Shown here: one piece after another, positions 56,793 through 64,000 of the stretch
How positions within the stretch are numbered: position 1 is the stretch's first letter
Layout of the letters: every line of letters begins with the position of its first letter
Assembly (NCBI RefSeq): GCF_015062615.1
Contig: NZ_SUUH01000004.1
Coordinates: 135,213-199,212 of the forward strand
DNA from: Denitrobacterium detoxificans
GTDB lineage: Bacteria; Actinomycetota; Coriobacteriia; Coriobacteriales; Eggerthellaceae
Length of the DNA stretch: 64,000 nt
Direction of reading: 5' to 3'
Position numbers and translations under genes: made by a program
Notes under the pieces: generated by a model
Database searches by the model: none
Seen by the model: the letters and a program-made list of their open reading frames with translations, nothing else
What the model was told of the DNA's origin: nothing

Positions 56793-59668
56793 GCCTTGTA
56801 CCCTCCTTCGGTGCTGTCAACTGGCACGGGCATCCATGGTTGGAAGTCGGTGGGCTCGTACCAAATGCCCTCGGGTCGCTTTGCCTTAGCGACTTCCACG
56901 TTGATGGATCGCAGGGTGTACGTGCCCATTACGGGGTTATGCGGGCCCTTGCGTCGCGAGAGGACGTTGTAGTTGGTCATCGTCCAGGATTTGCGTGCGT
57001 CCTGACCTTCTTCCAGGAATTCGGGGTTCCAGAAGCGTTCCATGTAAACGCAGCCCGGGTTGATGCCCTCGGTTACGAAGGCCTTGGCATAGATGCCGTC
57101 CTTGATGATTTCGTTTTCCTCGCATCGTTGCGACTTGATGTTGACCCAGTCGCCATCCGAGATGCCTCGTTCCGAAGCTGCTTCCGGATGGATCCACAGC
57201 TCGGGTACTGGGTACGTCTCGCGCAGATAGGGAATGTTGCGCAGCGTGGTGTGGTGGAAGTAGGGGAGGCGTCCGTTCGAGCAGATGAGCGGATACTTCT
57301 CGCGAATCTCCTCTTCCTGGAAGTCCGCCGGTTCCACGTAGAAGGGCACGGGGCTGTAGTCTACGGTGCATGGCGGGAGTTCGCCTGCCGGGTCGTCGCC
57401 CGTACGACCGATCTGCATGATGCGATCGCAGTACATCTGGTTCTTGCGCGGGTTGTCCTTGATATCTTCGGCCCAGGTCGTGTAATCGAGTCCCTTGTAG
57501 CCCATGCCAAGGTACAGGCCGTCTTCCCCGACCTTCAGGTGCTGGTCGAGCATGCCGTCCCACAAGTCCCAGAACTCCTGCTCCGTCGTGTTGCGCCAGC
57601 CGTTAACCTGCTTGGTTTCTTCCCAGGTCATACCCTTGATGGCGATATCGGCCAAGTAGTCATCGCGTTCGCGAATCGTGTAGTACTCCTGGTCGACGTA
57701 GTAGGCGTTGTAGGCGTACTTGTCGTTGTACTTGTCGGCCAACTGCTTGAACAGCGTGCCGTAGATCAGGCGGTCATCGACGTGTTCGTAGGTAAGCGCG
57801 CAGGAGACGATGAAGCCGTTCCAGTCGCCATGGCCTCCGGGCGAGTAGTCCATTTCGAGCCATTCCGTAGCGGGGAGGATGAGGTCGGCGGCTTCGAAGG
57901 TGAACGACGTCGGGTACATGTACACGTGCATCGTGAAGTCCATCTTCTTGAATGCGGGAATCCACGAAGAGGAGTCGGCGAGCGTGGCCATCTTGTTGCC
58001 CGAGCGTTCGTACCATACGCGTGGCTGATAGGGCTCTCCGGTGAGGATTGCCTCGTGAACGGCGGGAATCTGGGAATGCTTCCAGTCGCCCAAGCCCTTG
58101 TGCTCGATGTATCCCAGGCGTTCGATAACGGCGGGGAGCTCGATGTATGGTCCGCGGGGGTTGCCGTCGTCGTCAACGTTGGGGTTGAAGTAGCCTCGTC
58201 CGTCGTAGCTCATGGAGTAGGTGAAGCGGCCCTTTTCGCGTCCCGTCTTGTACTTGTTGTTCGGACGAGGCGACGATGCATTGGCGCCCTTCTTTTGGGT
58301 GCGGCCCTTGAGTTGGTTGATGAGCGTCGTGCACATGGCGGCTTCCGCCGACTGAATGTTCTGGTCGTGCGATACGCCGTTGCCCACGCCGCCGAACTCC
58401 TTCGATTCGGCGATCCACTCGCAGCAGGTTCGCACTAGGCTTTCGTCAACCCAGCAGGTCTTGGCGGCCCATTCGATTGTTGCGTCCGCAACCGACTCCT
58501 TGAGCAGTTGCCCAGCCGTCTTGCAGGTGCGAACGACTCCGTCGGCATACTCGACTTCCACGGTGCCGAATAGCTGGGGATTGTATTGGTCCTCGTTGTC
58601 GGGCCCCATGGCGAACGCCTTGGTGACTTTCTGGGTTTTGACGTCGTAGTAGACGTATCCTTCGCCCGCGCTCATGTCCAGGCCTTTGACTTTGCTTGCG
58701 CGCAGTAGGGCGCCGAGCTCGGGTTTGCATCCTTCGTCGGTCACGTCTACGAGGAAGGGAAGGTTCGACCATTCCAGCAGGAACTTTTCGTCGTAGGTCT
58801 CAGTTTCGAATAGGTAGTTGATGATGCACATCATGAGCGCTACGTCGGTGCCACCGCGGATGGGGAGCCACAGGTCGGCGCGCGCGGAATCGTGCGTGAA
58901 GCGGGGGTCGACGTTGATGAACTTGCACCCCGCGTCACGCAGAAGGTTCCAGTATCGAGCCGTGATGGTGGAGGAAGATGCGGCACCGCCACCTCCCATC
59001 TGCACGAAGACATCCAGCTGGCTCTGCCAGTTGGGGTTGAAGCAGCCGATGCACTGCTGGTCGCCAATCGAAGTGAAGCCCAGCCAGCCGTCCATCTGCT
59101 TCTGTACAAAGGTTCGGGGCATGGCGCATTGGGCGGCACCGGGTTCGAAAACGTTGCCCGCGCCCCAGTAGTCGCGGAATGCGATCGAGTCGATGATGCG
59201 CGGGTTTCCGCCGCCGCCCGTTGTCATGAGCAGGCCGTTGCGGCCGTACTTGTCTCGCATCTCGGCCATGGCGCCCGCCATCATGTCGATGGCCTCGTCC
59301 CAGCTGATGCGTTCCCACGTGTTGTCCACACCTCGTTCGCCAACGCGGCGCATGGGGTATTTCGTACGGTTCGGATGGTAAAGCGCCTGGATGGCGGATT
59401 GCCCCTTTGCGCACATGCCTCCTGCCGAGAAAATATCATCGGGATCGCCGTCGACGGCGATGACGCGCCCGTTCTTGATCGTGGCGATTACGCCGCATGC
59501 GCGCGGGCATGATCGGCATTGCGTCTTCTGATACACGACGTCTTCCTCGGCGTACGCCTTCTCGGTTTCCACGAGCGTGCTTTCGACGGTGACGCCTGTC
59601 GTGGCGGCTGCGCTCGCCAATGCGGCTAGCTTTGTGAACGTGCGTCTCGACATTTCGGTTAATGCCAT
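56789..59668 (-). CDS. Molybdopterin (bis-MGD) oxidoreductase catalytic subunit, module 2
   Basis: 959 residues. Tat signal MSRRTFTKLA; [4Fe-4S] ligands C51, C54, C58 and C86 (CRSCPRAC, GGMCAKG); and VFEPGAAQC with Cys 181 at the position aligned with C183 of module 1, the probable molybdenum ligand. It is paralogous to 22753-25677 throughout but diverged, so the two enzymes probably use different substrates. GAGAGGAG precedes the ATG. It is clearly of the large complex-iron-sulfur molybdoenzyme type; dehydroxylase or reductase activity cannot be told apart here. Confidence 0.88.
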   Translation of the reverse strand: MALTEMSRRTFTKLAALASAAATTGVTVESTLVETEKAYAEEDVVYQKTQCRSCPRACGVIATIKNGRVIAVDGDPDDIFSAGGMCAKGQSAIQALYHPNRTKYPMRRVGERGVDNTWERISWDEAIDMMAGAMAEMRDKYGRNGLLMTTGGGGNPRIIDSIAFRDYWGAGNVFEPGAAQCAMPRTFVQKQMDGWLGFTSIGDQQCIGCFNPNWQSQLDVFVQMGGGGAASSSTITARYWNLLRDAGCKFINVDPRFTHDSARADLWLPIRGGTDVALMMCIINYLFETETYDEKFLLEWSNLPFLVDVTDEGCKPELGALLRASKVKGLDMSAGEGYVYYDVKTQKVTKAFAMGPDNEDQYNPQLFGTVEVEYADGVVRTCKTAGQLLKESVADATIEWAAKTCWVDESLVRTCCEWIAESKEFGGVGNGVSHDQNIQSAEAAMCTTLINQLKGRTQKKGANASSPRPNNKYKTGREKGRFTYSMSYDGRGYFNPNVDDDGNPRGPYIELPAVIERLGYIEHKGLGDWKHSQIPAVHEAILTGEPYQPRVWYERSGNKMATLADSSSWIPAFKKMDFTMHVYMYPTSFTFEAADLILPATEWLEMDYSPGGHGDWNGFIVSCALTYEHVDDRLIYGTLFKQLADKYNDKYAYNAYYVDQEYYTIRERDDYLADIAIKGMTWEETKQVNGWRNTTEQEFWDLWDGMLDQHLKVGEDGLYLGMGYKGLDYTTWAEDIKDNPRKNQMYCDRIMQIGRTGDDPAGELPPCTVDYSPVPFYVEPADFQEEEIREKYPLICSNGRLPYFHHTTLRNIPYLRETYPVPELWIHPEAASERGISDGDWVNIKSQRCEENEIIKDGIYAKAFVTEGINPGCVYMERFWNPEFLEEGQDARKSWTMTNYNVLSRRKGPHNPVMGTYTLRSINVEVAKAKRPEGIWYEPTDFQPWMPVPVDSTEGGYKA

Positions 59669-59728
59669 GTTCCAACTCCTCTCTTGTCTTCTCCTCTTGC
59701 GTGAGCCCTTACGTGTTACGTCGGGCGT

Positions 59729-60727
59729 CTAGCCGGCTAATGTCTTCAAGATTTCCACCCCCGCTCTCGTTAGATTCCAGCCTCCGTTGCGCCACACAAG
59801 GACGCCTGCGTCCTCGAGATGGCTTACGTAGGCGCTGGGCTGGCAGCCCATGATGCCTTGCGCATTGACTTCAAGGCCTGGGTCGCCTTGTAGGAATTGG
59901 AAGATTTCGTCCATCGATCGGGGGGATTCGCAAAATTCGATGACGCGGTTGTAGGTAGCCCTGCGCGCCGCTTTCGACGCTATGAGCTTCTCGAATTTGA
60001 GCGAGGGGCAATCACGCTGCAGCGCTTCTTTTCCCACGTCGGTGGTGAGATAGCGCCATTCTGCCGTCAGGTCTTCGAGCTCTTCTTCGGTGGCTCCCGT
60101 GTCCAGCAGCTCTTGGCGCATAGCGGTGGTAATGGGCAATCCATCGCAATCGTATTCGCGCTCTTCGATGGCCCCCGTGCGCTGCATGAAGAACAGGTAG
60201 CGGTGGGCGGATTGCCCATTCTTTTCGTAGTACTCGTGCTGCTGGATGTGCTCTTCGGCATTTTCGAGGGTTCGTTCCTCGCGGCAGTATTCCAGCAGGT
60301 CCTTCAAGACTGCGGTGAACTGACGCCTGCGGCTGAAGCATTCGAGCGTTGCCTCAACGCGTTCGTTGTGGCTCATGCCGCTTAGCTTGGCTTTCCAGTC
60401 CTGCACGCGCGCCGCCCTTGCCATTGCCTCGTCTGCGTCGGCCTGTGCTTTTCGGTGCTCGTCGGAAAGGTCTGCGCCACCTACCTGTTCGGCTACGTTT
60501 CCGGCGAACGTGAAGCTTTCGGTGGTCATGGCGTCTTCGAGCGGCGTGTCCGCGTCGAGACGTTTTTGGGTTACGAGAATCTCCCTTAGGCGCGCATCGG
60601 TTTTGGCAATTACCTCTTCGCTGCAGCCCGCGTTGCGTGCCGCAGTCGCGGTGATTTCCGCTACGCTTTTGACTTCTCCTTGGGGTAGAGCGCCGTCGAT
60701 GGTTGGCGCGTTCGCATCTGATCGCAT
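59729..60727 (-). CDS. Unrecognised two-winged-helix-like protein, molybdoenzyme-linked, module 2
   Basis: 332 residues. The C-terminal ~215 residues are homologous to the protein at 25739: a first unit around LKDLLEYCREERTL...YLTTDVGKEAL and a second around YNRVIEFCESPRSMDEI...VLVWRNGGWNLTRAGVEIL. The N-terminal ~115 residues are an extra, Ala- and Glu-rich, probably helical extension. There is no signal peptide. AGGAGGGG precedes the ATG. It sits between the LuxR gene and the catalytic subunit, as in module 1. I know no named family; DNA binding or chaperone work are both possible. Confidence 0.75.
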   Translation of the reverse strand: MRSDANAPTIDGALPQGEVKSVAEITATAARNAGCSEEVIAKTDARLREILVTQKRLDADTPLEDAMTTESFTFAGNVAEQVGGADLSDEHRKAQADADEAMARAARVQDWKAKLSGMSHNERVEATLECFSRRRQFTAVLKDLLEYCREERTLENAEEHIQQHEYYEKNGQSAHRYLFFMQRTGAIEEREYDCDGLPITTAMRQELLDTGATEEELEDLTAEWRYLTTDVGKEALQRDCPSLKFEKLIASKAARRATYNRVIEFCESPRSMDEIFQFLQGDPGLEVNAQGIMGCQPSAYVSHLEDAGVLVWRNGGWNLTRAGVEILKTLAG

Positions 60728-60927
60728 ATGCCCCTCCTTCAGTTGCGGCGATGCATTTTGATGCCAAGCCTGCGCCGCCGAACGGTCCTTTGGAATCCGT
60801 CAGCGAGGGGGATTAGCAAAATGTCCCGAAACGGGGTAGAGGGGGTGATATGTCTCTGAGCTGGGGAAACGGGTTAATTGCTAGGAATTGCCTTTTAAGG
60901 CGCATGCTAAATGCCTCAACTGAGTCA

Positions 60928-60933
60928 TATAAT
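60928..60933 (+). promoter_or_regulatory. TATAAT box upstream of the module 2 LuxR gene
   Basis: A consensus -10 hexamer 62 bases before the GTG start; the -35 is not clear. Confidence 0.45.
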
Positions 60934-60995
60934 ACGAAGCTGATTTTGGGGGAAGCAGGCTGCTAGGCGATTGCCAGATGGAGGAGGTGCGCGCC

Positions 60996-62399
60996 GTGGC
61001 GGATTACTCGAGGAATCGCGTCCTTTCCATTCTTGGGTTGGCCTTCATGTGGCCGGCATTTCACAATCAGGTGCTTTATCCGTTTACGCTTACTTTCAAT
61101 AAAGAAGGTAGCGGACCGGTGTTCTATCTCTATCTCATCTACGTTGCCATCGTTGCGATAACGGTTGCGGTGGTGGCGGTATCCAAAGACAACGGTTCGC
61201 GGGTATTAGACAATCGCTCTGTTGTGGCCTCCATAGGGGCGCTTGGCATCATGGGGCTCTTTTCGTTGGCGGTGTTCGGGTTTGAGAGTGCGGCGAGCAT
61301 CGCGGTCATTGGCATTGGTGCGGGCTTGTACGCGGTTTTCTCTTCCCTCTACTTTTGCTTCTGGAACATTCGGATGCTCGCTCATAGCCCCAACATCATT
61401 CAGGATACCGTCGTTTCGTATGCGATCGCCTGCATCTTGCAGGCGTTGCGTCTGGCTCTTGGAATCCATACGTCCTGGTTTTCCGTTGCCTGCACCGTGC
61501 TCACGGTTGCGTGCGCGTTGCTCGTAGGCATCCAGCGCATTGACGTGTCGGGCACGGTGCTTCAGAGCGCGAAGGCGTATCCGTTCAAGATTCTGGGTCT
61601 CGCCGTTCTTCTTCTCTTCATGCTCACCGGGGGTATCATCTTCATCAACCCGCCGGTTGCCGCCACGGAATACCCTCCTGCATCTCGTGCATTCATGTAC
61701 GTGGGGTGCGCGCTCATCTGCGGCGTCATCTGCGTCATCCAGCGCCTTGGCAGGGCGACGCCATATCGTGCCGCATTGTTGAGCTTGGCGTTCCTGGCGA
61801 TGGTGTCGCTTGTTTGCATGCTTGTGATCGGCGTGGGCACGAGCCTTCTTGAATCGCTTAGCAATTTTCCGCTTATCGCGTGCCGCATCGTTATCGAGAT
61901 GTTCATATGGGCCCTTATCCTGAATGTGGTCCAGCGTAAGCGCCTTCGATTCGTCGTTATGATGGGCGTTTACCTTATCGCGATTGTGTTTCTGCCCAAC
62001 GTGTTTTCGGCGCTTTCGCTACATATGGGCTTCTTCGAAGACAACGAGGATGTCGTGCTCCTTTTGACCATGGCGGGCGCCGCACTCGTTACCTGCATTG
62101 TTCTGAATTTAATCTTGGCTTGTTCGCTTTTCTTTTCTCATAAGCGCGATGAAGGGCAACCAGAGTCCGTGGAGGATTCGCTCAATCGCGCATTCCGGGC
62201 GTTCCAGGAGGTGAATGAGTTTTCGGATCGGCAGATGGACGTGGTGAGGCTGGCTTATCGTAATTGGACGGCTAAGCGCATCGGTAACGAACTCTTTATT
62301 TCCGAAGGCACGGTGAAGACGCACCTCAAGACGATTTACAAGCGCGCAAACCTCCATTCGAAGCAAGACATCATTGATGCGGTAGACGCGTTTCTATAG
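60996..62399 (+). CDS. LuxR-family regulator with membrane N-terminus, module 2
   Basis: 467 residues with multi-pass N-terminus and C-terminal LuxR domain (SDRQMDVVRLAYRN, ISEGTVKTHLKTIYKRA). An ATG at 60978 opens the frame, but the strong site GGAGGAGG lies inside that extension and is 8 bases from GTG 60996, so I take GTG as the start. It is divergent from module 2, whereas the module 1 LuxR gene is co-directional with its module. Confidence 0.85.
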   Translation: MADYSRNRVLSILGLAFMWPAFHNQVLYPFTLTFNKEGSGPVFYLYLIYVAIVAITVAVVAVSKDNGSRVLDNRSVVASIGALGIMGLFSLAVFGFESAASIAVIGIGAGLYAVFSSLYFCFWNIRMLAHSPNIIQDTVVSYAIACILQALRLALGIHTSWFSVACTVLTVACALLVGIQRIDVSGTVLQSAKAYPFKILGLAVLLLFMLTGGIIFINPPVAATEYPPASRAFMYVGCALICGVICVIQRLGRATPYRAALLSLAFLAMVSLVCMLVIGVGTSLLESLSNFPLIACRIVIEMFIWALILNVVQRKRLRFVVMMGVYLIAIVFLPNVFSALSLHMGFFEDNEDVVLLLTMAGAALVTCIVLNLILACSLFFSHKRDEGQPESVEDSLNRAFRAFQEVNEFSDRQMDVVRLAYRNWTAKRIGNELFISEGTVKTHLKTIYKRANLHSKQDIIDAVDAFL

Positions 62400-62528
62400 G
62401 CGTTTCGGCGATTCGTTTCCCCTCTTCGTTTCGTTTTGCCCCATTTACCCCGCGTTGGGGGAATGACGTAGCCGTGCCATGGCTGTAGCGTTATGGCATA
62501 AGCATTCGAAGTGGATGGCGGGGATGAC

Positions 62529-63200
62529 ATGATTATTGCTAAAGAGCCAGAAAAGACGTTTTCATTTAAGCGGAACCTCTTTGCGGAGGATGCGCTGTCG
62601 TTTGTGTCCGAACTCGAACAGCTCGATCCGCAAGCAGTTGTTGGGCGCATGAGCGGGAAGCTGCAGGCTGAGCCGGGCGTGTGGGTGCGGGTTGCCGATT
62701 ATCGGCGGGCCAACGGCTCTTTTATCGACCATTCCGACTTGATGCTCTATGTCGAGCAGTATTACGAACCCGATGCGCAAGGGCCTATCGAGGCGCTCGA
62801 GCTGAACTATCGTGCCGAGGTGCCCGAGGGCGCCATAAGCGCTTCGACGGTTGATGACCTGCTCGAGGCGCTGGTGGTTATCGATAGCGAAGACGATGAT
62901 GAGCCTGGCTTGCCAGGCGAGGCCTGTTGTTTGGGCGACGATGCAGCTAAGGGGCTCGATGAGGTTGTGGCCAGAGGGGAATCCGCGGCTTTTGAAGCCG
63001 AAGGTAGCTCAGGGAATCAGTTTCCGGTTAGCGATGAAGAAGTGGATGTTGACGAGGAACGTTCGTTGCCGAGCAGGCTTGAGGGTATGAAGGCGATTGC
63101 CCCTTCGGGAGACCCTGATATGCGTGGCCTTCTGGTAGATGGCTGGCATGCGATGTATTACAAAGCGTCGGATGGGTCATCCTTGCTCGTGTTTGATTAA
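62529..63200 (+). CDS. Acidic protein of unknown function
   Basis: 223 residues, no signal or membrane helix. An ordered N-terminal half (SFKRNLFAEDALSFVSELEQ, then VADYRRANGSFIDHSDLMLY) is followed by a long acidic, low-complexity stretch (~120-190) and a short conserved-looking end (GLLVDGWHAMYYKASDG). I recognise no family. ATG 62529 is chosen over GTG 62511 because GGCGGGGA lies before it. Its stop overlaps the convergent MFS gene by 4 bases. Confidence 0.6.
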   Translation: MIIAKEPEKTFSFKRNLFAEDALSFVSELEQLDPQAVVGRMSGKLQAEPGVWVRVADYRRANGSFIDHSDLMLYVEQYYEPDAQGPIEALELNYRAEVPEGAISASTVDDLLEALVVIDSEDDDEPGLPGEACCLGDDAAKGLDEVVARGESAAFEAEGSSGNQFPVSDEEVDVDEERSLPSRLEGMKAIAPSGDPDMRGLLVDGWHAMYYKASDGSSLLVFD

Positions 63201-64000
63201 GCTAAGCCGTCTATTTTCCGTCGTAATGCCAACGAGGCCGCAGCCGACGCGATGCCAATTCCTGCCGCTGCGACGAATACGGCTTGATGCGTCCCCGCTA
63301 GGGCCATCACGCTTCCGGAAAGCAGCGTGCAGGCGAATTGCCCCAGGTTGCACGCGGTTGCCAGGGCGCCCATGTGCTTGCCCGAGTTTTCGGGCGTCGA
63401 GCGTGCCGCGATGAGCGCCATGAGCAGGGGCGTCACGCAGCCTACACCCAAGCCGATGAACACGGCACCAGCGAGCACCATCCATATTCCTGCTGCGATT
63501 GCCATGAGCGCGCAACCCAGGGCCAGCGAGGCGAAGCACCCCGCAGCTATGAGCGAATGGCGAACGCGTTGCTGCAGTCGCGCGCTGGCCAGGGGCCCTA
63601 CGATGTTGGCGATGCCAAAGCATCCCAGGAAGAGGCCGGAAACGAGCGAGCTTTGCCCGAATGCCGTGACGAGATACGGCATTTTCGAGGGGACGAGGTA
63701 GGAAAGGGTCTGCGAGAGAAATGCGCCCGCCAAGCAGGCAACCAGCACGAATGTGGCGGTCTTCGCGGCGCGCGTGGTCGCATGCGCGGAAGGCGCGTCA
63801 TGGCTTCCGCGTTCGCTGCCGGGGCTAGGGGCGCTGGGGCGATCGTGGCCCCGCCCATCGCGGCGTGATTCGCGTATGAACGCCGCCGCGAGAGCTAGGA
63901 GGATGAAGCCTACGACGTAGACCAAGACGATATGAGCAGGACACGACAAGGGAAGCCCCTCCTGCATGAATATCGCGCGGATTAGGCCGACAATGTGAGT
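63197..64000 (-). CDS. MFS transporter, C-terminal part (5' end outside window)
   Basis: The frame is open to the right edge; about 267 C-terminal residues are present. A charged cytoplasmic loop (RESRRDGRGHDRP) is followed by six membrane helices, the second half of a twelve-helix major facilitator. The GKHMGALATACNLGQF helix and the glycine-rich helices fit drug/metabolite exporters. Substrate unknown. Confidence 0.75.
   Translation of the reverse strand, partial: THIVGLIRAIFMQEGLPLSCPAHIVLVYVVGFILLALAAAFIRESRRDGRGHDRPSAPSPGSERGSHDAPSAHATTRAAKTATFVLVACLAGAFLSQTLSYLVPSKMPYLVTAFGQSSLVSGLFLGCFGIANIVGPLASARLQQRVRHSLIAAGCFASLALGCALMAIAAGIWMVLAGAVFIGLGVGCVTPLLMALIAARSTPENSGKHMGALATACNLGQFACTLLSGSVMALAGTHQAVFVAAAGIGIASAAASLALRRKIDGLA

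Noticed and set aside
56594..58438. Plus-strand open frame (614 codons) opposite the module 2 molybdoenzyme
   Set aside because: Same antisense effect; composition is untypical and the minus-strand gene has all family motifs.

Overview
The window is GC-rich and reads like a gut actinobacterium of the Coriobacteriia, most likely Eggerthellaceae. The grounds are family content only: many Tat-exported flavin and molybdopterin reductases, each beside a LuxR-type regulator with a multi-pass membrane N-terminus. I could not run a search to fix the genus.

Layout. 1-7 kb: end of a radical SAM/SPASM gene, an AEC transporter, a HAD hydrolase, a truncated initiator-tRNA-like sequence split by a structured insert, a HAD phosphatase plus FGGY sugar kinase pair, and a STAS/anti-sigma ATPase pair with the tail of a lost SpoIIE-type phosphatase upstream. 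6-18 kb: a LysR regulator with a flavin reductase, a REP-associated tyrosine transposase (RAYT), a LuxR regulator divergent from a DMSO-reductase-type operon (dmsA, dmsB, dmsC, torD, second dmsC), and a VanX-like dipeptidase. 18.9-28.2 kb: an eight-gene molybdoenzyme module. 28.3-35.3 kb: two flavin reductases, each divergent from a LuxR regulator. 35.5-47.7 kb: an accessory and defence island with an XRE-AbrB regulator, two Fic proteins with elaborate palindromic operators, an ABC-three-component system, a Sau3AI-like restriction-modification pair and an ATP-grasp protein. 47.7-51 kb: another LuxR/flavin-reductase pair. 52-62.4 kb: a second copy of the eight-gene molybdoenzyme module. The window ends in an unknown acidic protein and part of an MFS transporter.

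How it works together. The core is anaerobic respiration: exported catalytic subunits (flavin or bis-MGD), ferredoxin-like and quinol-oxidising membrane partners, TorD-type maturation chaperones, and a dedicated regulator per reductase. Substrates cannot be read from sequence, apart from a DMSO/TMAO-like guess for dmsABC.

A second theme is genome remodelling by the REP/RAYT system. About 24 copies of a 31-bp hairpin (GGGTGACAG, 13 nt, CTGTCACCC) lie in 14 clusters between 2.3 and 51.8 kb, usually as head-to-head pairs. They sit at the edges of truncated genes, duplicated segments and even stop codons. The most interesting observations are the paired molybdoenzyme modules with an unrecognised two-winged-helix-like protein family, the structured insert in the T-loop of the tRNA remnant, the REP-bounded copy of the vanX promoter, and the duplicated Fic operator array.
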